A DNA stretch of 44,535 nt from Bacillota bacterium. GTDB taxonomy: Bacteria > Bacillota > Bacilli > Paenibacillales > NBRC-103111. The translations under genes were made by a program, and so were the position numbers. Numbering within the stretch: the stretch's first letter is position 1; every line of letters starts with the position of its first letter. Below, piece by piece: positions 24,110 to 32,655 of the stretch. Below the pieces are notes generated by a model, which was not told the origin of the DNA, ran no database searches, and worked only from the letters and a program-made list of their open reading frames with translations. The DNA lies in NCBI GenBank assembly GCA_023386955.1, contig JAEWIS010000002.1:1-44535 (forward strand), read 5' to 3'.

Positions 24110-25288
24110 GTGAAAGTGGCATTGTTTACCGATACGTTCCTGCCCGATGTCAATGGAGTCGCCCGGACTCTTGGCCGCTGGGTGGATTATCTGGAGAGCC
24201 ACGGAGCGACCTGCCGTGTGTTTGCACCCCAGAGCGACGGCGAGGCCGGATCGGACTACAACAGCTTGCTGGTGGAACGTTTCTACAGTGTGCCGTTCCT
24301 GTTGTACCCGGAGTGCAAGCTGGCCATCCCTAACCCCATCAGCATCAAAAAGACGCTTCAGGAGTTCAAGCCGGACATTATCCATTGCGCCACACCGTTC
24401 AATCTTGGCCTGTACGGGCTGCATTACGCCAAGAAGCACAAAATCCCGGTAGTGGCTTCCTACCATACTCATTTTGACCAGTACCTGCAGTATTACAAGA
24501 TCCAATGGGTGGAGGGTATGCTCTGGCGGTATCTGGGCTGGTTCCACCAGACCTGCCGCAAAATTTACGTTCCTTCCCGGTCCACGCTTCATTATTTAAT
24601 GGACAGGGGCTTCTCCAATTTGGAGGTGTGGAGCCGCGGTGTGGATGTGGCCCGCTTTCATCCGGAGGTGGACCGCGAGGCGGTGCTGCGTAAGGCAGGC
24701 GCAAATCCCGACAAATTGTCTCTTTTATATGTAGGACGTTTGGCCCCTGAGAAAAGTGTCGATGTGCTGCTGGAGGCATATGACCAGCTGCCGGAGGAGC
24801 TGAAGTCGCAGACGGAGCTGATTCTTGCCGGCGACGGACCTTTATACAAGGAGCTCACCGAATCCTATATGGATCGGACGGACATTCACTTCCTCGGATT
24901 TACCGAAGGAACGGCGCTGACGGACTTGTATGCGGCAGCGGATCTGTTCGTATTTCCCTCCGCCACGGAAACCTTCGGGAATGTGGTGCTGGAGGCTATG
25001 GCATCAGGCACAACGGTGATCGGCGCGGCTGCAGGAGGCGTCCAGGATACCGTCAGACATATGGAGACCGGATGGCTATGCCAGCCGGGAGACGCGGGGG
25101 CTTTTGCGGAAGCCATCGCCACACTTTTGGAGAACGACACCCTCCGCAGCACAATGGCCCAGTCAGGGCGGGCCTACAGTGAGCTTCAAACCTGGGATTC
25201 TATCTTCTCCCGTTTGCTGGACAGTTATCGACAAGTGGTGCCCGAGCTGGGCGAATTGTCGAACCATGAGCTGGCAGCGGCTAAATAA
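24110..25288 (+). CDS. Glycosyltransferase family 4 protein
   Basis: A 392-aa GT-B fold glycosyltransferase of the GT4 family. The N-terminal half begins VKVALFTDTFLPDVNGVARTL, the acceptor-side pattern shared with mannosyl- and diacylglycerol glycosyltransferases (MgtA/PimB-like). The C-terminal half binds the nucleotide sugar: LYVGRLAPEKSVDVLLEA, LAGDGPLYKEL and the EX7E motif in ETFGNVVLEAMASGT. The start is taken as GTG 24110, after AAGGGGGAA. Cytosolic or membrane-peripheral. Probably makes a glycolipid or cell-envelope glycan; donor and acceptor cannot be named. A long hairpin follows the stop, and a membrane GT2 gene follows after 404 bp. Confidence 0.9.
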   Translation: MKVALFTDTFLPDVNGVARTLGRWVDYLESHGATCRVFAPQSDGEAGSDYNSLLVERFYSVPFLLYPECKLAIPNPISIKKTLQEFKPDIIHCATPFNLGLYGLHYAKKHKIPVVASYHTHFDQYLQYYKIQWVEGMLWRYLGWFHQTCRKIYVPSRSTLHYLMDRGFSNLEVWSRGVDVARFHPEVDREAVLRKAGANPDKLSLLYVGRLAPEKSVDVLLEAYDQLPEELKSQTELILAGDGPLYKELTESYMDRTDIHFLGFTEGTALTDLYAAADLFVFPSATETFGNVVLEAMASGTTVIGAAAGGVQDTVRHMETGWLCQPGDAGAFAEAIATLLENDTLRSTMAQSGRAYSELQTWDSIFSRLLDSYRQVVPELGELSNHELAAAK

Positions 25289-25692
25289 TGCGAAAGGCCC
25301 TAATTCCGGTGGAAGCACCGGAAGGGCCTCCGCATGCCCGGCGGAACCCTCAAGTTCCTAAAACAGTGGATGAAACCCCCTGCTGCTGGGTGATAATGAG
25401 AAGGACAAGATCTGGGCCTGTGGACCGGGGGTAAACTCCGCCAGAGGACAGCGAAGGTCAAGATACACCGTAAGATCGCGTTTGGATGCGCAGGACGGAG
25501 GAATTTCCCGGTTGTATTCCCTTTATTGGCCGTAAACCGCCTTAAGGAGGCGGTTTGGGGCTTTTGACAAACGGGGGTAAAGAGAGGAAAATCAGTATCG
25601 GCTTTCGAATCCGACGGAAAAGTTTTCAAAACACAAAGATTGGTTTAGAGAGAGAATGAAGAAAGGGAAGTAGTAAAAAAAGGGGGCTTACC
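25289..25692 (+). other. 404-bp gap with strong predicted RNA structure before GT2
   Basis: No gene is supported. Visible pairings on the plus strand are: GGCCCT..TCCGGTG-GAAG-CACCGGA..GGGCC (25296-25328), a long hairpin right after the GT4 stop; GGCGGA (from 25340) with TCCGCC (near 25436), enclosing CCCCC (near 25376) with GGGGG (near 25424); and AAACCGCC with GGCGGTTT (25535-25557). The nested arms look like a multi-stem leader, perhaps a regulatory RNA for the GT2 gene. It does not match riboswitch cores I can recall (cyclic-di-GMP I, cobalamin, TPP, SAM, ydaO, T-box). The AT-rich end (25600-25692) carries the GT2 ribosome site. Confidence 0.45.
25296..25328 (+). terminator. Long hairpin after the GT4 gene
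   Basis: GGCCCT pairs with AGGGCC and, inside, CCGGTG pairs with CACCGG around a GAAG loop, starting 7 bp past the stop. No T-run follows, so it may be a mRNA 3'-end stabiliser or part of the downstream structured region rather than a terminator. Confidence 0.45.
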
Positions 25693-26925
25693 ATGCTGGA
25701 CCATATTGTTTTGGCTTTACAGCTGATATTAGCTTTAATCGGCGCGTATCAGCTTGTGCTTACGTTTTTTGGATGGGTGCGTAAAAATAACAAAAAAAGC
25801 TTCGAGCCGCAAAAGTCGTTTGCCATTCTGGTTGCCGCCCATAACGAGGGCCAGGTGGTCGGAGCGCTGCTGGAGAACCTGAAGAGGTTGAATTACCCCA
25901 AAGAGCTGTATGATGTGATGGTCATCTGTGACAACTGCACCGACAATACCGCCGATATTGCCAGAAGCCACGGCGTTTATGCTTTCGAACGTTTTAATCC
26001 CAACCTCCGCGGCAAGGGATACGCCATCGAATGGATGCTCAAGGAGCTGTGGAAGCTTCCCCGCACCTATGACGGCATCGTGATGTTTGATGCGGACAAC
26101 CTGGTGGAGCAGGATTTCCTGATCCACATGAATAACGACCTTTGTGCCGGCCACCGTGTGGTCCAAGCTTATCTGGATACCAAGAATCCGCATGATTCCT
26201 GGATTACCTCCTCGTATGCCATTTCGTACTGGTACTGCAACCGTCTGTGGCAGCTGCCCCGCACCAATCTGGGGCTGGCCAATTATCTGGGCGGCACCGG
26301 CATGTGCTTTGAGACCACCCTGCTGAAGGAAATGGGCTGGGGCGCCACCAGTCTGGTGGAGGATTTGGAATTTACCATGCGCTGCGTCAAGAGGGGCATC
26401 AAGCCGTATTTCGACTATGATGCCAAGGTATACGACGAGAAGCCGTTGTCCTTTAATGCATCGGCCCGCCAACGGCTGCGCTGGATGCAGGGACACTTCG
26501 ATGTGGCCCGCCGCTACTTCTTCCCCCTCGTATGGCAGGGGCTGAAGGAAGGCAACTGGGCTAAGGTGGACACCGCCGTTTATGCCTTGAACGTCTACAA
26601 CCTGTTCCTGAGCGGCATCATCACCATCATGCTGTATGCCGACCAGCTCCGGCCAGAGCCGTACTTCACCTCTCTGTTCGAAAATGCGCCCTGGTTCTTC
26701 GGCGTACTGTACCTGCTGAATGTCCTGGTGTTCCCGCTGGCTCTGTATATGGAGCGGGCGCCGAAGAAGATCTGGAAGTCGCTCATCCTGTTCCCGGTGT
26801 TCCTGGTATCGTGGTACCCGGTAACCTTCTACGCCTTCTTCACCCAGAACAACAAACAATGGAGCCACACCCAGCATACCCGGGTGCTCCGGCTGGAGGA
26901 AGTACAGAGCAAGCAGGCCAGCTAA
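25693..26925 (+). CDS. Membrane glycosyltransferase family 2 protein
   Basis: A 410-aa inner-membrane GT2 enzyme of the processive, cellulose-synthase-like kind. One N-terminal helix (about 5-28) is followed by a cytosolic GT-A domain with VAAHNEGQVV, CDNCTDNTADIA, the DxD motif in MFDADN, the SLVEDLEF acceptor motif and QRLRWMQGH (QxxRW), then about three C-terminal helices (from about 295). It would polymerise or transfer sugars from a nucleotide donor to a surface glycan or lipid. Unlike BcsA it carries no PilZ domain. AAAAAAAGGGGG precedes the ATG. Downstream of a possible structured leader and of a GT4 gene. Confidence 0.9.
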   Translation: MLDHIVLALQLILALIGAYQLVLTFFGWVRKNNKKSFEPQKSFAILVAAHNEGQVVGALLENLKRLNYPKELYDVMVICDNCTDNTADIARSHGVYAFERFNPNLRGKGYAIEWMLKELWKLPRTYDGIVMFDADNLVEQDFLIHMNNDLCAGHRVVQAYLDTKNPHDSWITSSYAISYWYCNRLWQLPRTNLGLANYLGGTGMCFETTLLKEMGWGATSLVEDLEFTMRCVKRGIKPYFDYDAKVYDEKPLSFNASARQRLRWMQGHFDVARRYFFPLVWQGLKEGNWAKVDTAVYALNVYNLFLSGIITIMLYADQLRPEPYFTSLFENAPWFFGVLYLLNVLVFPLALYMERAPKKIWKSLILFPVFLVSWYPVTFYAFFTQNNKQWSHTQHTRVLRLEEVQSKQAS

Positions 26926-26964
26926 GGGCTTTTGATCCTGTGTTTGCAGATAGTTAAATTTGGT

Positions 26965-26993
26965 TTGACTTGACTTAGTTTCTATGTTAGACT
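26965..26993 (+). promoter_or_regulatory. Promoter of the infC operon
   Basis: TTGACT (26965-26970) and TAGACT (26988-26993) are separated by 17 bp, with TG just upstream of the -10. It is followed by a long leader ending in an attenuator. Confidence 0.65.
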
Positions 26994-26999
26994 GTTTGA

Positions 27000-27138
27000 G
27001 TGCTATTAAGAAGAAGCGCCCGCTTCTCACCTGACCGACAGAGCGTTGGCTGGTTCTAGTCACTTAAGTGAACGCTTAGCAGTGTTGCTTATGACGCGAG
27101 ATCAGGATGTGGGCGGTTAGTGCCTGCATCCTTTTTTT
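27000..27138 (+). promoter_or_regulatory. L20-type leader with attenuator terminator, infC operon
   Basis: The leader RNA before infC folds into several stems and ends in an intrinsic terminator: AGGATG (27104-27109) and CATCCT (27127-27132), with an inner GGC/GCC pairing, followed by seven T residues (27132-27138). This terminator lies about 40 bp before the infC start, so it must be conditional. In Bacillus, ribosomal protein L20, the last product of the operon, binds a leader of this layout and promotes termination. Position and layout match; the L20-binding fold itself was not verified. Confidence 0.75.
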
Positions 27139-27180
27139 AGGTTCAAGGTACAGGTGAGAAACTAGTGGAGGTGGAACGTT

Positions 27181-27687
27181 ATTAGCAAGGATCATATGAT
27201 TAACGAAGAGATTCGCGCCAAGGAAGTCCGTTTGATCGGTCCCGAAAGTGAACAACTGGGTATTAAGCCTTTCCGGGAAGCACTGCAAATGGCTCAGGAT
27301 GCGAATCTGGACCTGGTAAATGTAGCGCCTACCGCCAAACCGCCGGTTTGCCGGATCATGGATTACGGCAAGTTCCGGTATGAGACCCAGAAGAAAGAAA
27401 AGGAAGCGCGCAAGAATCAGAAGATTGTTGACCTGAAGGAAGTCCGCTTCAGCGCCACCATCGACGAGCACGACTTCCAGACCAAGCTCCGCAATGTTCT
27501 GAAGTTCATTCAGGACGGAGACAAGGTGAAGTGCAGCGTACGTTTCCGCGGCCGTGAAATTACTCATGCTTCCATTGGCCAGCGTGTGCTGGAGCGGGTA
27601 GCGACTGAAGCTGAGAGCATTTGTACAGTGGAGCGCAGACCCAAACTGGAAGGCCGCAGCATGATTATGATACTGGCGCCGAAGTGA
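27181..27687 (+). CDS. infC: Translation initiation factor IF-3 (AUU start)
   Basis: A 168-aa IF-3, which binds the 30S subunit, checks start codons and prevents subunit joining. N-terminal domain: [20 protein letters not shown]; linker with the lysine-rich [12 protein letters not shown]-terminal domain: [34 protein letters not shown] and [12 protein letters not shown] choose the non-canonical ATT at 27181: it follows GGAGGTGG (27167-27174) at good spacing and gives the (M)[16 protein letters not shown] start seen in Bacillus IF-3. The ATG at 27196 lacks such a site. AUU starts in infC are known to allow IF-3 to repress its own translation. Confidence 0.95.
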   Translation: MSKDHMINEEIRAKEVRLIGPESEQLGIKPFREALQMAQDANLDLVNVAPTAKPPVCRIMDYGKFRYETQKKEKEARKNQKIVDLKEVRFSATIDEHDFQTKLRNVLKFIQDGDKVKCSVRFRGREITHASIGQRVLERVATEAESICTVERRPKLEGRSMIMILAPK

Positions 27688-27724
27688 TTCGGAGCCGGGA
27701 ATAACTATTAGGAGGACTTCAGCA

Positions 27725-27925
27725 ATGCCTAAGATGAAAACTCACCGTGGCGCTGCCAAGCGTTTCACGAAAACCGGTACTGGCAAGATCAAGAGAAACA
27801 AATCGGGCAAACGCCACATTCTGGAGCACAAGAGCTCCAAGCAAAAGGCCAGATTGGGCAAATCCGCCATTATGACCAAGGGCGATACCAAGCGTATTGA
27901 GTCCCTGCTGGTATACGTGAAGTAA
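27725..27925 (+). CDS. rpmI: 50S ribosomal protein L35
   Basis: A 66-aa basic ribosomal protein with the standard L35 start [20 protein letters not shown] and the conserved [16 protein letters not shown] core. AGGAGG precedes the ATG. Second gene of the infC-rpmI-rplT operon. Confidence 0.98.
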   Translation: MPKMKTHRGAAKRFTKTGTGKIKRNKSGKRHILEHKSSKQKARLGKSAIMTKGDTKRIESLLVYVK

Positions 27926-28057
27926 ACAACGTTTCGGACGAAATTCCCCCTCAGATTGGCTAAAGCCGATTCCGAGGCTTCCATAACATGATCCGGCCTC
28001 TGGCACGGAGCAAGTTATCAGGGCAAAGCAATTCATTTATTCAGGAGGCTGACTACT

Positions 28058-28417
28058 ATGGCAAGAGTTAAGGGCGGGTTTGTGACTCGTCGTCGTCATA
28101 AAAAAATCTTGAAGCTGGCAAAGGGCTATTTTGGCTCCAAACACCGGTTATTCAGAACTGCTAACGAGCAGGTAATGAAGTCCCACATGTACGCATTCCG
28201 TGACCGCCGTCAAGTGAAGCGCGATTTCCGCAAGCTGTGGATCGCCCGTATCAATGCGGCTTCCCGTCAAAACGGATTGTCCTACAGCAAGTTCATGTAC
28301 GGTTTGAAGCTGGCCGGCATCGACGTAAACCGCAAGATCCTGGCTGACCTGGCTGTAACTGACGCTAAGGCATTCTCCGATCTGGCTGCCGCTGCTAAGG
28401 TAAAGCTGAACGCCTAG
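28058..28417 (+). CDS. rplT: 50S ribosomal protein L20
   Basis: A 119-aa ribosomal protein ([20 protein letters not shown] at the N-terminus, then [19 protein letters not shown] and [20 protein letters not shown]). It binds 23S rRNA early in 50S assembly and, in Bacillus, also its own operon leader to cause attenuation. AGGAGG precedes the ATG. The 132-bp gap after rpmI contains an imperfect hairpin (27949-27977, CCTCAGATTGGCT with AGCCGATTCCGAGG) that could tune rplT expression or mRNA processing. Confidence 0.98.
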   Translation: MARVKGGFVTRRRHKKILKLAKGYFGSKHRLFRTANEQVMKSHMYAFRDRRQVKRDFRKLWIARINAASRQNGLSYSKFMYGLKLAGIDVNRKILADLAVTDAKAFSDLAAAAKVKLNA

Positions 28418-28444
28418 TACTGCGGGTATACGCGTGACGGAAAG

Positions 28445-28483
28445 AACCGGACAGGGAGAGCAATCTCCTTGTCCGGTTTTTTG
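28445..28483 (+). terminator. Terminator of the infC-rpmI-rplT operon
   Basis: AACCGGACA with inner GGAGA pairs with TCTCC and TGTCCGGTT, followed by a T-run (TTTTTTG). Confidence 0.93.
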
Positions 28484-28748
28484 TATTTTGGAGGCATGAA
28501 AGGCCAGGCTATCACATAGAATCAACTAAATATTAACAATTCTCAATACGCGGTCAAATAGTATAGCAGATGAGGTAAAAAAAGTCATTTGTATAATTTT
28601 CCTTACTATTTTTGTAACAATTTCAGATAGCTGAAAACTGATTTTCATGTTAAGATTTCATTTGTAAAGTGATAAATATCACAAAAAAAGAGAGTGGATT
28701 GAACATATTGTGAAATTCGCATTTCTGTGAGAAGGGGAGTTGGCATAC
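28484..28748 (+). promoter_or_regulatory. AT-rich regulatory region of the qox operon
   Basis: This AT-rich gap precedes qoxABCD. A TATAAT is at 28592-28597 and TGTTAAGAT-like extended -10 sequence near 28648-28656, neither with a clear -35. The dyad AGTGATAAATATCACA (28668-28683) matches the TGTGA-N6-TCACA pattern of Crp/Fnr-family sites at all but one core position, and also resembles Rex operators. Oxygen- or redox-dependent control of a terminal oxidase would be sensible; which factor binds is unknown. Confidence 0.5.
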
Positions 28749-29726
28749 ATGCGAATGAAAAGGCTGCTTGCTCTGTTGACTGCAGGTGCAGGGACGGCTC
28801 TTTTGAGCGGCTGCGAAAGTCTGGTAGTTTTGAATCCTCAGGGTCCTGTGGCAAGAAGCATTGCAGAGCTGATCAACTGGTCTTTGATGTGGATGCTGTT
28901 GGTCGTGGTTGTCGTGATTGGTTTGTTTGTTTTCATTGTGTGGAAATACCGGGAGAAGCCGGGGAACGAGGATTACGAACCCCCCGAGGAGCATGGCAGC
29001 CTTGCCCTGGAGATTACCTGGGTTGTGATTCCGATCCTGATCGTGATCGCCCTGACCATTCCTACGGTGAAGGCCCTGTACAAGCTGGAGGAAGTACCTG
29101 TCGGTTATGAGGACCAGAACCCGCTTGTGATTCATGTGACCTCTGCAGACTGGAAATGGATTTTTAGCTATCCGGAGCAAAACATTGAGACAGTGAACTA
29201 CGTGAACATCCCCGCGGGACGTACGGTGGATTTCAGGCTGACCTCCGCCGGTACTATGCAGTCCTTCTGGATTCCGGCTCTTGCTGGCCAGAAGTATGCT
29301 ATGGCGAAGATGGAGAACCAGCTGTTTTTGGCGGCGGATCACCCGGGCTCCTATCTGGGCCGCAACACCAACTTTAACGGCAAGGGATATTCGGGAATGG
29401 AGTTTGAGGTTCTGAGCCAAACCCCCAAGGAGTTTGAGGAATGGGTGAGCGACGTGAAGGCCACTGCTCCCAAGCTGTCCGAGCCGGAATATGAGAAGCT
29501 GCTGGAGCCCACCCATTTGGGACGGCAGACATATTCCAACACTCACCTGGAATGGGTAAACCATGCGGATCCGGATTCCAAGTCTTACACCAATCCGGAG
29601 ATGTACCGTCTGGATCACGGCTATCCGGGTAAAACCTTCACCGAGCCTGATCAATACAATGCACCAAACAGCGGTGAATCCCAAAACAACACCAAGAAAG
29701 ACGGGGGTGAAAAGCATGGGCATTAA
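28749..29726 (+). CDS. qoxA: Cytochrome aa3 quinol oxidase subunit II
   Basis: A 325-aa lipoprotein subunit of the terminal quinol oxidase. The signal peptide ends at the lipobox LLSGC (C22). Two membrane helices follow (about 45-68 and 88-110), then an outward-facing cupredoxin domain. The copper-A ligands of cytochrome c oxidases are absent: the segment MQSFWIPALAGQKYAMA has no CxxxC and the final GMEFEV replaces the usual ligand set, so this is a quinol oxidase, not CtaC. The ATG at 28749 follows GAAGGGGAG; a TTG at 28740 is an in-frame alternative that overlaps that site. The stop overlaps qoxB by 11 bp. The C-terminus has a long polar tail. Confidence 0.95.
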   Translation: MRMKRLLALLTAGAGTALLSGCESLVVLNPQGPVARSIAELINWSLMWMLLVVVVVIGLFVFIVWKYREKPGNEDYEPPEEHGSLALEITWVVIPILIVIALTIPTVKALYKLEEVPVGYEDQNPLVIHVTSADWKWIFSYPEQNIETVNYVNIPAGRTVDFRLTSAGTMQSFWIPALAGQKYAMAKMENQLFLAADHPGSYLGRNTNFNGKGYSGMEFEVLSQTPKEFEEWVSDVKATAPKLSEPEYEKLLEPTHLGRQTYSNTHLEWVNHADPDSKSYTNPEMYRLDHGYPGKTFTEPDQYNAPNSGESQNNTKKDGGEKHGH

Positions 29727-31695
29727 ATGGGATAAAATACTGGTAACCGGGGATCCGATGATTCTCGGCGCCCAGATTTCGATTGTTCTGGTATCGGTGG
29801 GCATTGTAGCGCTGCTGATTTATCTCAAGCGCTGGCAATGGCTGTGGAAAGAATGGATCACCACGGTTGACCACAAGAAAATCGGTATCATGTATATACT
29901 TTCAGGTGTGGCTATGTTCTTCCGCGGCGGTATGGACGGTCTGATGATGAAGGTCCAGACCTCTCGCCCGGAAATGGAATTTTTAAATGCGCAGCATTAT
30001 AACGAGGTCTTCACGACTCACGGTGTGGTCATGATTTTGTTCATGGCCATGCCTATGCTCATCGGTCTTATGAATATTATTATTCCGCTGCAGATCGGCG
30101 CCCGCGACGTGGCGTACCCTCAATTGAATGCTCTGAGCTTCTGGCTGTTCTTCAGCGGAGCCATGCTGTTCAACCTGAGCTTCGTCGTCGGCGGTTCTCC
30201 GGATGCCGGCTGGACCTCTTATTTCCCGCTGGCAGGCAAGGAGTTCAGCCCGGGTATCGGTAATAACTTTTATGCCGTGGCGCTTCAGATTTCCGGTATC
30301 GGAACGCTGATGACCGGCGTCAACTTTATTGTGACGATTATGAAGATGCGTGCTCCGGGGATGACCCTGTTCAAGATGCCTATGTTTACTTGGACCTCCC
30401 TGGTTACCAACCTGATTATTGTTGCCGCGTTCCCGATTCTTACTGTGGCGCTGGCTCTGATGACCTTTGACCGTCTGTACGGCACCCACTTCTTCACAGT
30501 GTCTGCCGGGGGTATGGATATGCTGTGGGCCAATCTGTTCTGGCTCTGGGGCCATCCCGAGGTTTACATTGTTGTTCTGCCGGCTTTCGGGATTTTCTCC
30601 GAGGTGATAGCTACCTTCTCCCGCAAGACGCTGTACGGCTACACATCCATGATCGTTTCTATTGTGGGCATCTCTGTGCTTAGTATGCTGGTTTGGGTCC
30701 ATCACTTCTATACTATGGGGGCCGGGCCCGGGGTAAATTCATTCTTCTCCATCTCCACCATGCTCATTGCGATTCCCACCGGGGTGAAGATGTTCAACTG
30801 GCTGTTTACCATGCGCAAGGGGCGGATCAAGATGACCACTGCCATGCTGTGGGCGCTGGCCTTTGTTCCCTGCTTCGTCATCGGCGGCGTAACCGGCGTC
30901 ATGCTGGCTATGGGCGCGGCGGATTACCAGTATCACAATACCTTGTTCCTGGTGGCGCATTTCCACTATGTGCTGATTCCCGGCGTTGTATTCGCCGTCT
31001 TTGCTGGCCTATACTACTGGTGGCCGAAGATTTTCGGCACCCTGCTTAACGAACGTTTGGGCAAGTGGCATTTTTGGCTGTTCGTTATCGGCTTCAACGT
31101 AACATTTATGCCGATGTTCTTCCTGGGACTGAACGGCGCGGTAAGACGGGCCTACACCTACTCCGAGGAATCGGGCTTTTCACCGCTGTTCCTGCTTTCG
31201 GGTCTGGGCAGCGCAGTATTGGCAGCCGGCTTCGCCGTATTCTGCTACAATATTTATTGGAGCTTCCGCTACGGTCCGAAGAATGTCGTCAGTGACCCGT
31301 GGGATGCCCGCACCCTGGAGTGGACAACGGCTTCCCCGCCGCAATTCTATAACTTTGCCAAGATTCCGGTAGTGAAATCGCTGGATGCCTTCTGGCACAT
31401 GAAGAAGAAGGGTGAAGGCTTGACGCTGAAGGAGTCTGAGCTGGAGGAAATCCATATGCCGCGCAATTCCTGGCTGCCGGTGTATATGGGCGGAGTGTTT
31501 ATGGTAGCCGGCTTCCTGCTGGTCTTCGAGCTCCATATTGCCGCCTTGGTGGCACTGGTTGGCGTTGTGGTCGGCTTGATCATCCGTTCCTTCGACTATG
31601 ATGAGGGTTATCATGTGCATACCCATGAGATCGCGTATCGGGAGAAAGCATGGAGAAGCATGGAGAAAGAGGTGAACAAGTATGACGCATCATGA
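29716..31695 (+). CDS. qoxB: Cytochrome aa3 quinol oxidase subunit I
   Basis: A 659-aa heme-copper oxidase catalytic subunit with about 14-15 membrane helices. Heme and copper ligands are visible: H102 (FTTHGVVM, low-spin heme), H280 with Y284 (GHPEVYI, copper-B and the cross-linked tyrosine of A-family oxidases), H329-H330 (VHHFY), and H415 and H417 (VAHFHYVL, high-spin and low-spin heme). It reduces oxygen to water and pumps protons. The ATG at 29716 is inside the end of qoxA with GGGGGTGA upstream; its 3' end overlaps qoxC by 14 bp, so translation is coupled. Confidence 0.97.
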   Translation: MGIKWDKILVTGDPMILGAQISIVLVSVGIVALLIYLKRWQWLWKEWITTVDHKKIGIMYILSGVAMFFRGGMDGLMMKVQTSRPEMEFLNAQHYNEVFTTHGVVMILFMAMPMLIGLMNIIIPLQIGARDVAYPQLNALSFWLFFSGAMLFNLSFVVGGSPDAGWTSYFPLAGKEFSPGIGNNFYAVALQISGIGTLMTGVNFIVTIMKMRAPGMTLFKMPMFTWTSLVTNLIIVAAFPILTVALALMTFDRLYGTHFFTVSAGGMDMLWANLFWLWGHPEVYIVVLPAFGIFSEVIATFSRKTLYGYTSMIVSIVGISVLSMLVWVHHFYTMGAGPGVNSFFSISTMLIAIPTGVKMFNWLFTMRKGRIKMTTAMLWALAFVPCFVIGGVTGVMLAMGAADYQYHNTLFLVAHFHYVLIPGVVFAVFAGLYYWWPKIFGTLLNERLGKWHFWLFVIGFNVTFMPMFFLGLNGAVRRAYTYSEESGFSPLFLLSGLGSAVLAAGFAVFCYNIYWSFRYGPKNVVSDPWDARTLEWTTASPPQFYNFAKIPVVKSLDAFWHMKKKGEGLTLKESELEEIHMPRNSWLPVYMGGVFMVAGFLLVFELHIAALVALVGVVVGLIIRSFDYDEGYHVHTHEIAYREKAWRSMEKEVNKYDAS

Positions 31696-32287
31696 GAATA
31701 CGGCCCTGCCGATGGAGTACCGGACAGAGCAGAGCCGGATGAATATCCTTGGCTTCTGGATCTTCCTGGGAGCAGAGATTGTACTGTTCGCCACTCTCTT
31801 CGGCGTCTACGCCGCGCTGTATCACCGGTATGCGGGGGGACCCACTCATCAGGACCTGATTAATATCCGCGACGTTCTGATTCAGACCGTGCTGCTCTTA
31901 ACCTCCAGCTTCACCTGCGGCCTGGCCATTCTGCAAATGCGGCGCGGCAGTCTCAAAGGGCTCATTGGCTGGCTGGTAGTCACCCTCTTGTTGGGTGCAG
32001 GCTTTCTGTTTATGGAAATCAACGAGTTTGCCCACTATATCCACGAAGGGGCAACCATGCAGACCAGCGCCTTCCTGTCCAGCTTCTTCGTGCTGCTGGG
32101 TACCCACGGCTTGCACGTGACCTTCGGGATCGGCTGGGCGATACTGATTATTATCCAGCTGCTTCAGCGGGGGCTGACGCCCGTCACTACCCGAAAAGCC
32201 TTTATCATCGGCTTGTACTGGCACTTCCTGGACGTGGTGTGGATCTTTATCTATACCTTCGTCTACCTGAAAGGAATGGTGATGTAA
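31682..32287 (+). CDS. qoxC: Cytochrome aa3 quinol oxidase subunit III
   Basis: A 201-aa subunit III with five membrane helices. Signatures: MNILGFWIFLGAEIVLFATL, FLFMEINEFAHYIHEG and TSAFLSSFFVLLGTHGLHVT, then YWHFLDVVWIFIYTFVYL. AGAGGTGAAC precedes the ATG, inside the end of qoxB. It stabilises the complex and supports proton uptake. Confidence 0.96.
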   Translation: MTHHENTALPMEYRTEQSRMNILGFWIFLGAEIVLFATLFGVYAALYHRYAGGPTHQDLINIRDVLIQTVLLLTSSFTCGLAILQMRRGSLKGLIGWLVVTLLLGAGFLFMEINEFAHYIHEGATMQTSAFLSSFFVLLGTHGLHVTFGIGWAILIIIQLLQRGLTPVTTRKAFIIGLYWHFLDVVWIFIYTFVYLKGMVM

Positions 32288-32288
32288 G

Positions 32289-32588
32289 ATGCATAAGAAA
32301 GCCGGCTTTCCCACCGCACAAGTCCTGGGTTTTCTCGGTTCTCTTCTGATGACCTTCCTGGCAGGAGCAATTGCCCTCCGCACATCATTGAGCTTTTCGG
32401 CCATTATGTGGATCATCGGGTCTTTGGCTATTCTCCAGGCCGGCCTTCAGCTGTTTATGTTCATGCATGTCAATGAAGGCGATGACCGGAAGATGCAACT
32501 GCTCAATATTGCGTATATGGTTTTCCTGGTTGTGGTCATTGTTGTGGGTACAATCTGGATTATGTCCGGTTTGCATCAAACCCACTGA
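32289..32588 (+). CDS. qoxD: Cytochrome aa3 quinol oxidase subunit IV
   Basis: A 99-aa subunit IV with three membrane helices (VLGFLGSLLMTFLAGAIAL, IMWIIGSLAILQAGLQLFMF and NIAYMVFLVVVIVVGTIWIM). It begins 1 bp after the qoxC stop, and AAAGGA in the qoxC end is its likely ribosome site. Last gene of qoxABCD; the size and HVNEGDDRKMQ loop are typical. Confidence 0.93.
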   Translation: MHKKAGFPTAQVLGFLGSLLMTFLAGAIALRTSLSFSAIMWIIGSLAILQAGLQLFMFMHVNEGDDRKMQLLNIAYMVFLVVVIVVGTIWIMSGLHQTH

Positions 32589-32603
32589 TGTGAAAATTAA
32601 AAT

Positions 32604-32639
32604 GCGGCTCCCATCTCGAAAGAGGCGGGGGCCGTTTTT
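32604..32639 (+). terminator. Terminator of the qox operon
   Basis: CGGC, CCC and CTC pair in order with GAG, GGG and GCCG around a GAAA loop, followed by five T residues. Confidence 0.88.
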
Positions 32640-32655
32640 GATGTAAAGAGTGCCA

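Noticed and set aside
25289..25692. Known riboswitch (cyclic-di-GMP I, ydaO, cobalamin, TPP, T-box) or 6S/RNase P RNA
   Set aside because: None of the conserved core words of these RNAs could be found; only generic strong pairing is visible.
28749..32588. Cytochrome c oxidase (ctaCDEF) operon
   Set aside because: Subunit II lacks the copper-A cysteines and histidines and has no cytochrome c domain; order and sizes fit a quinol oxidase.
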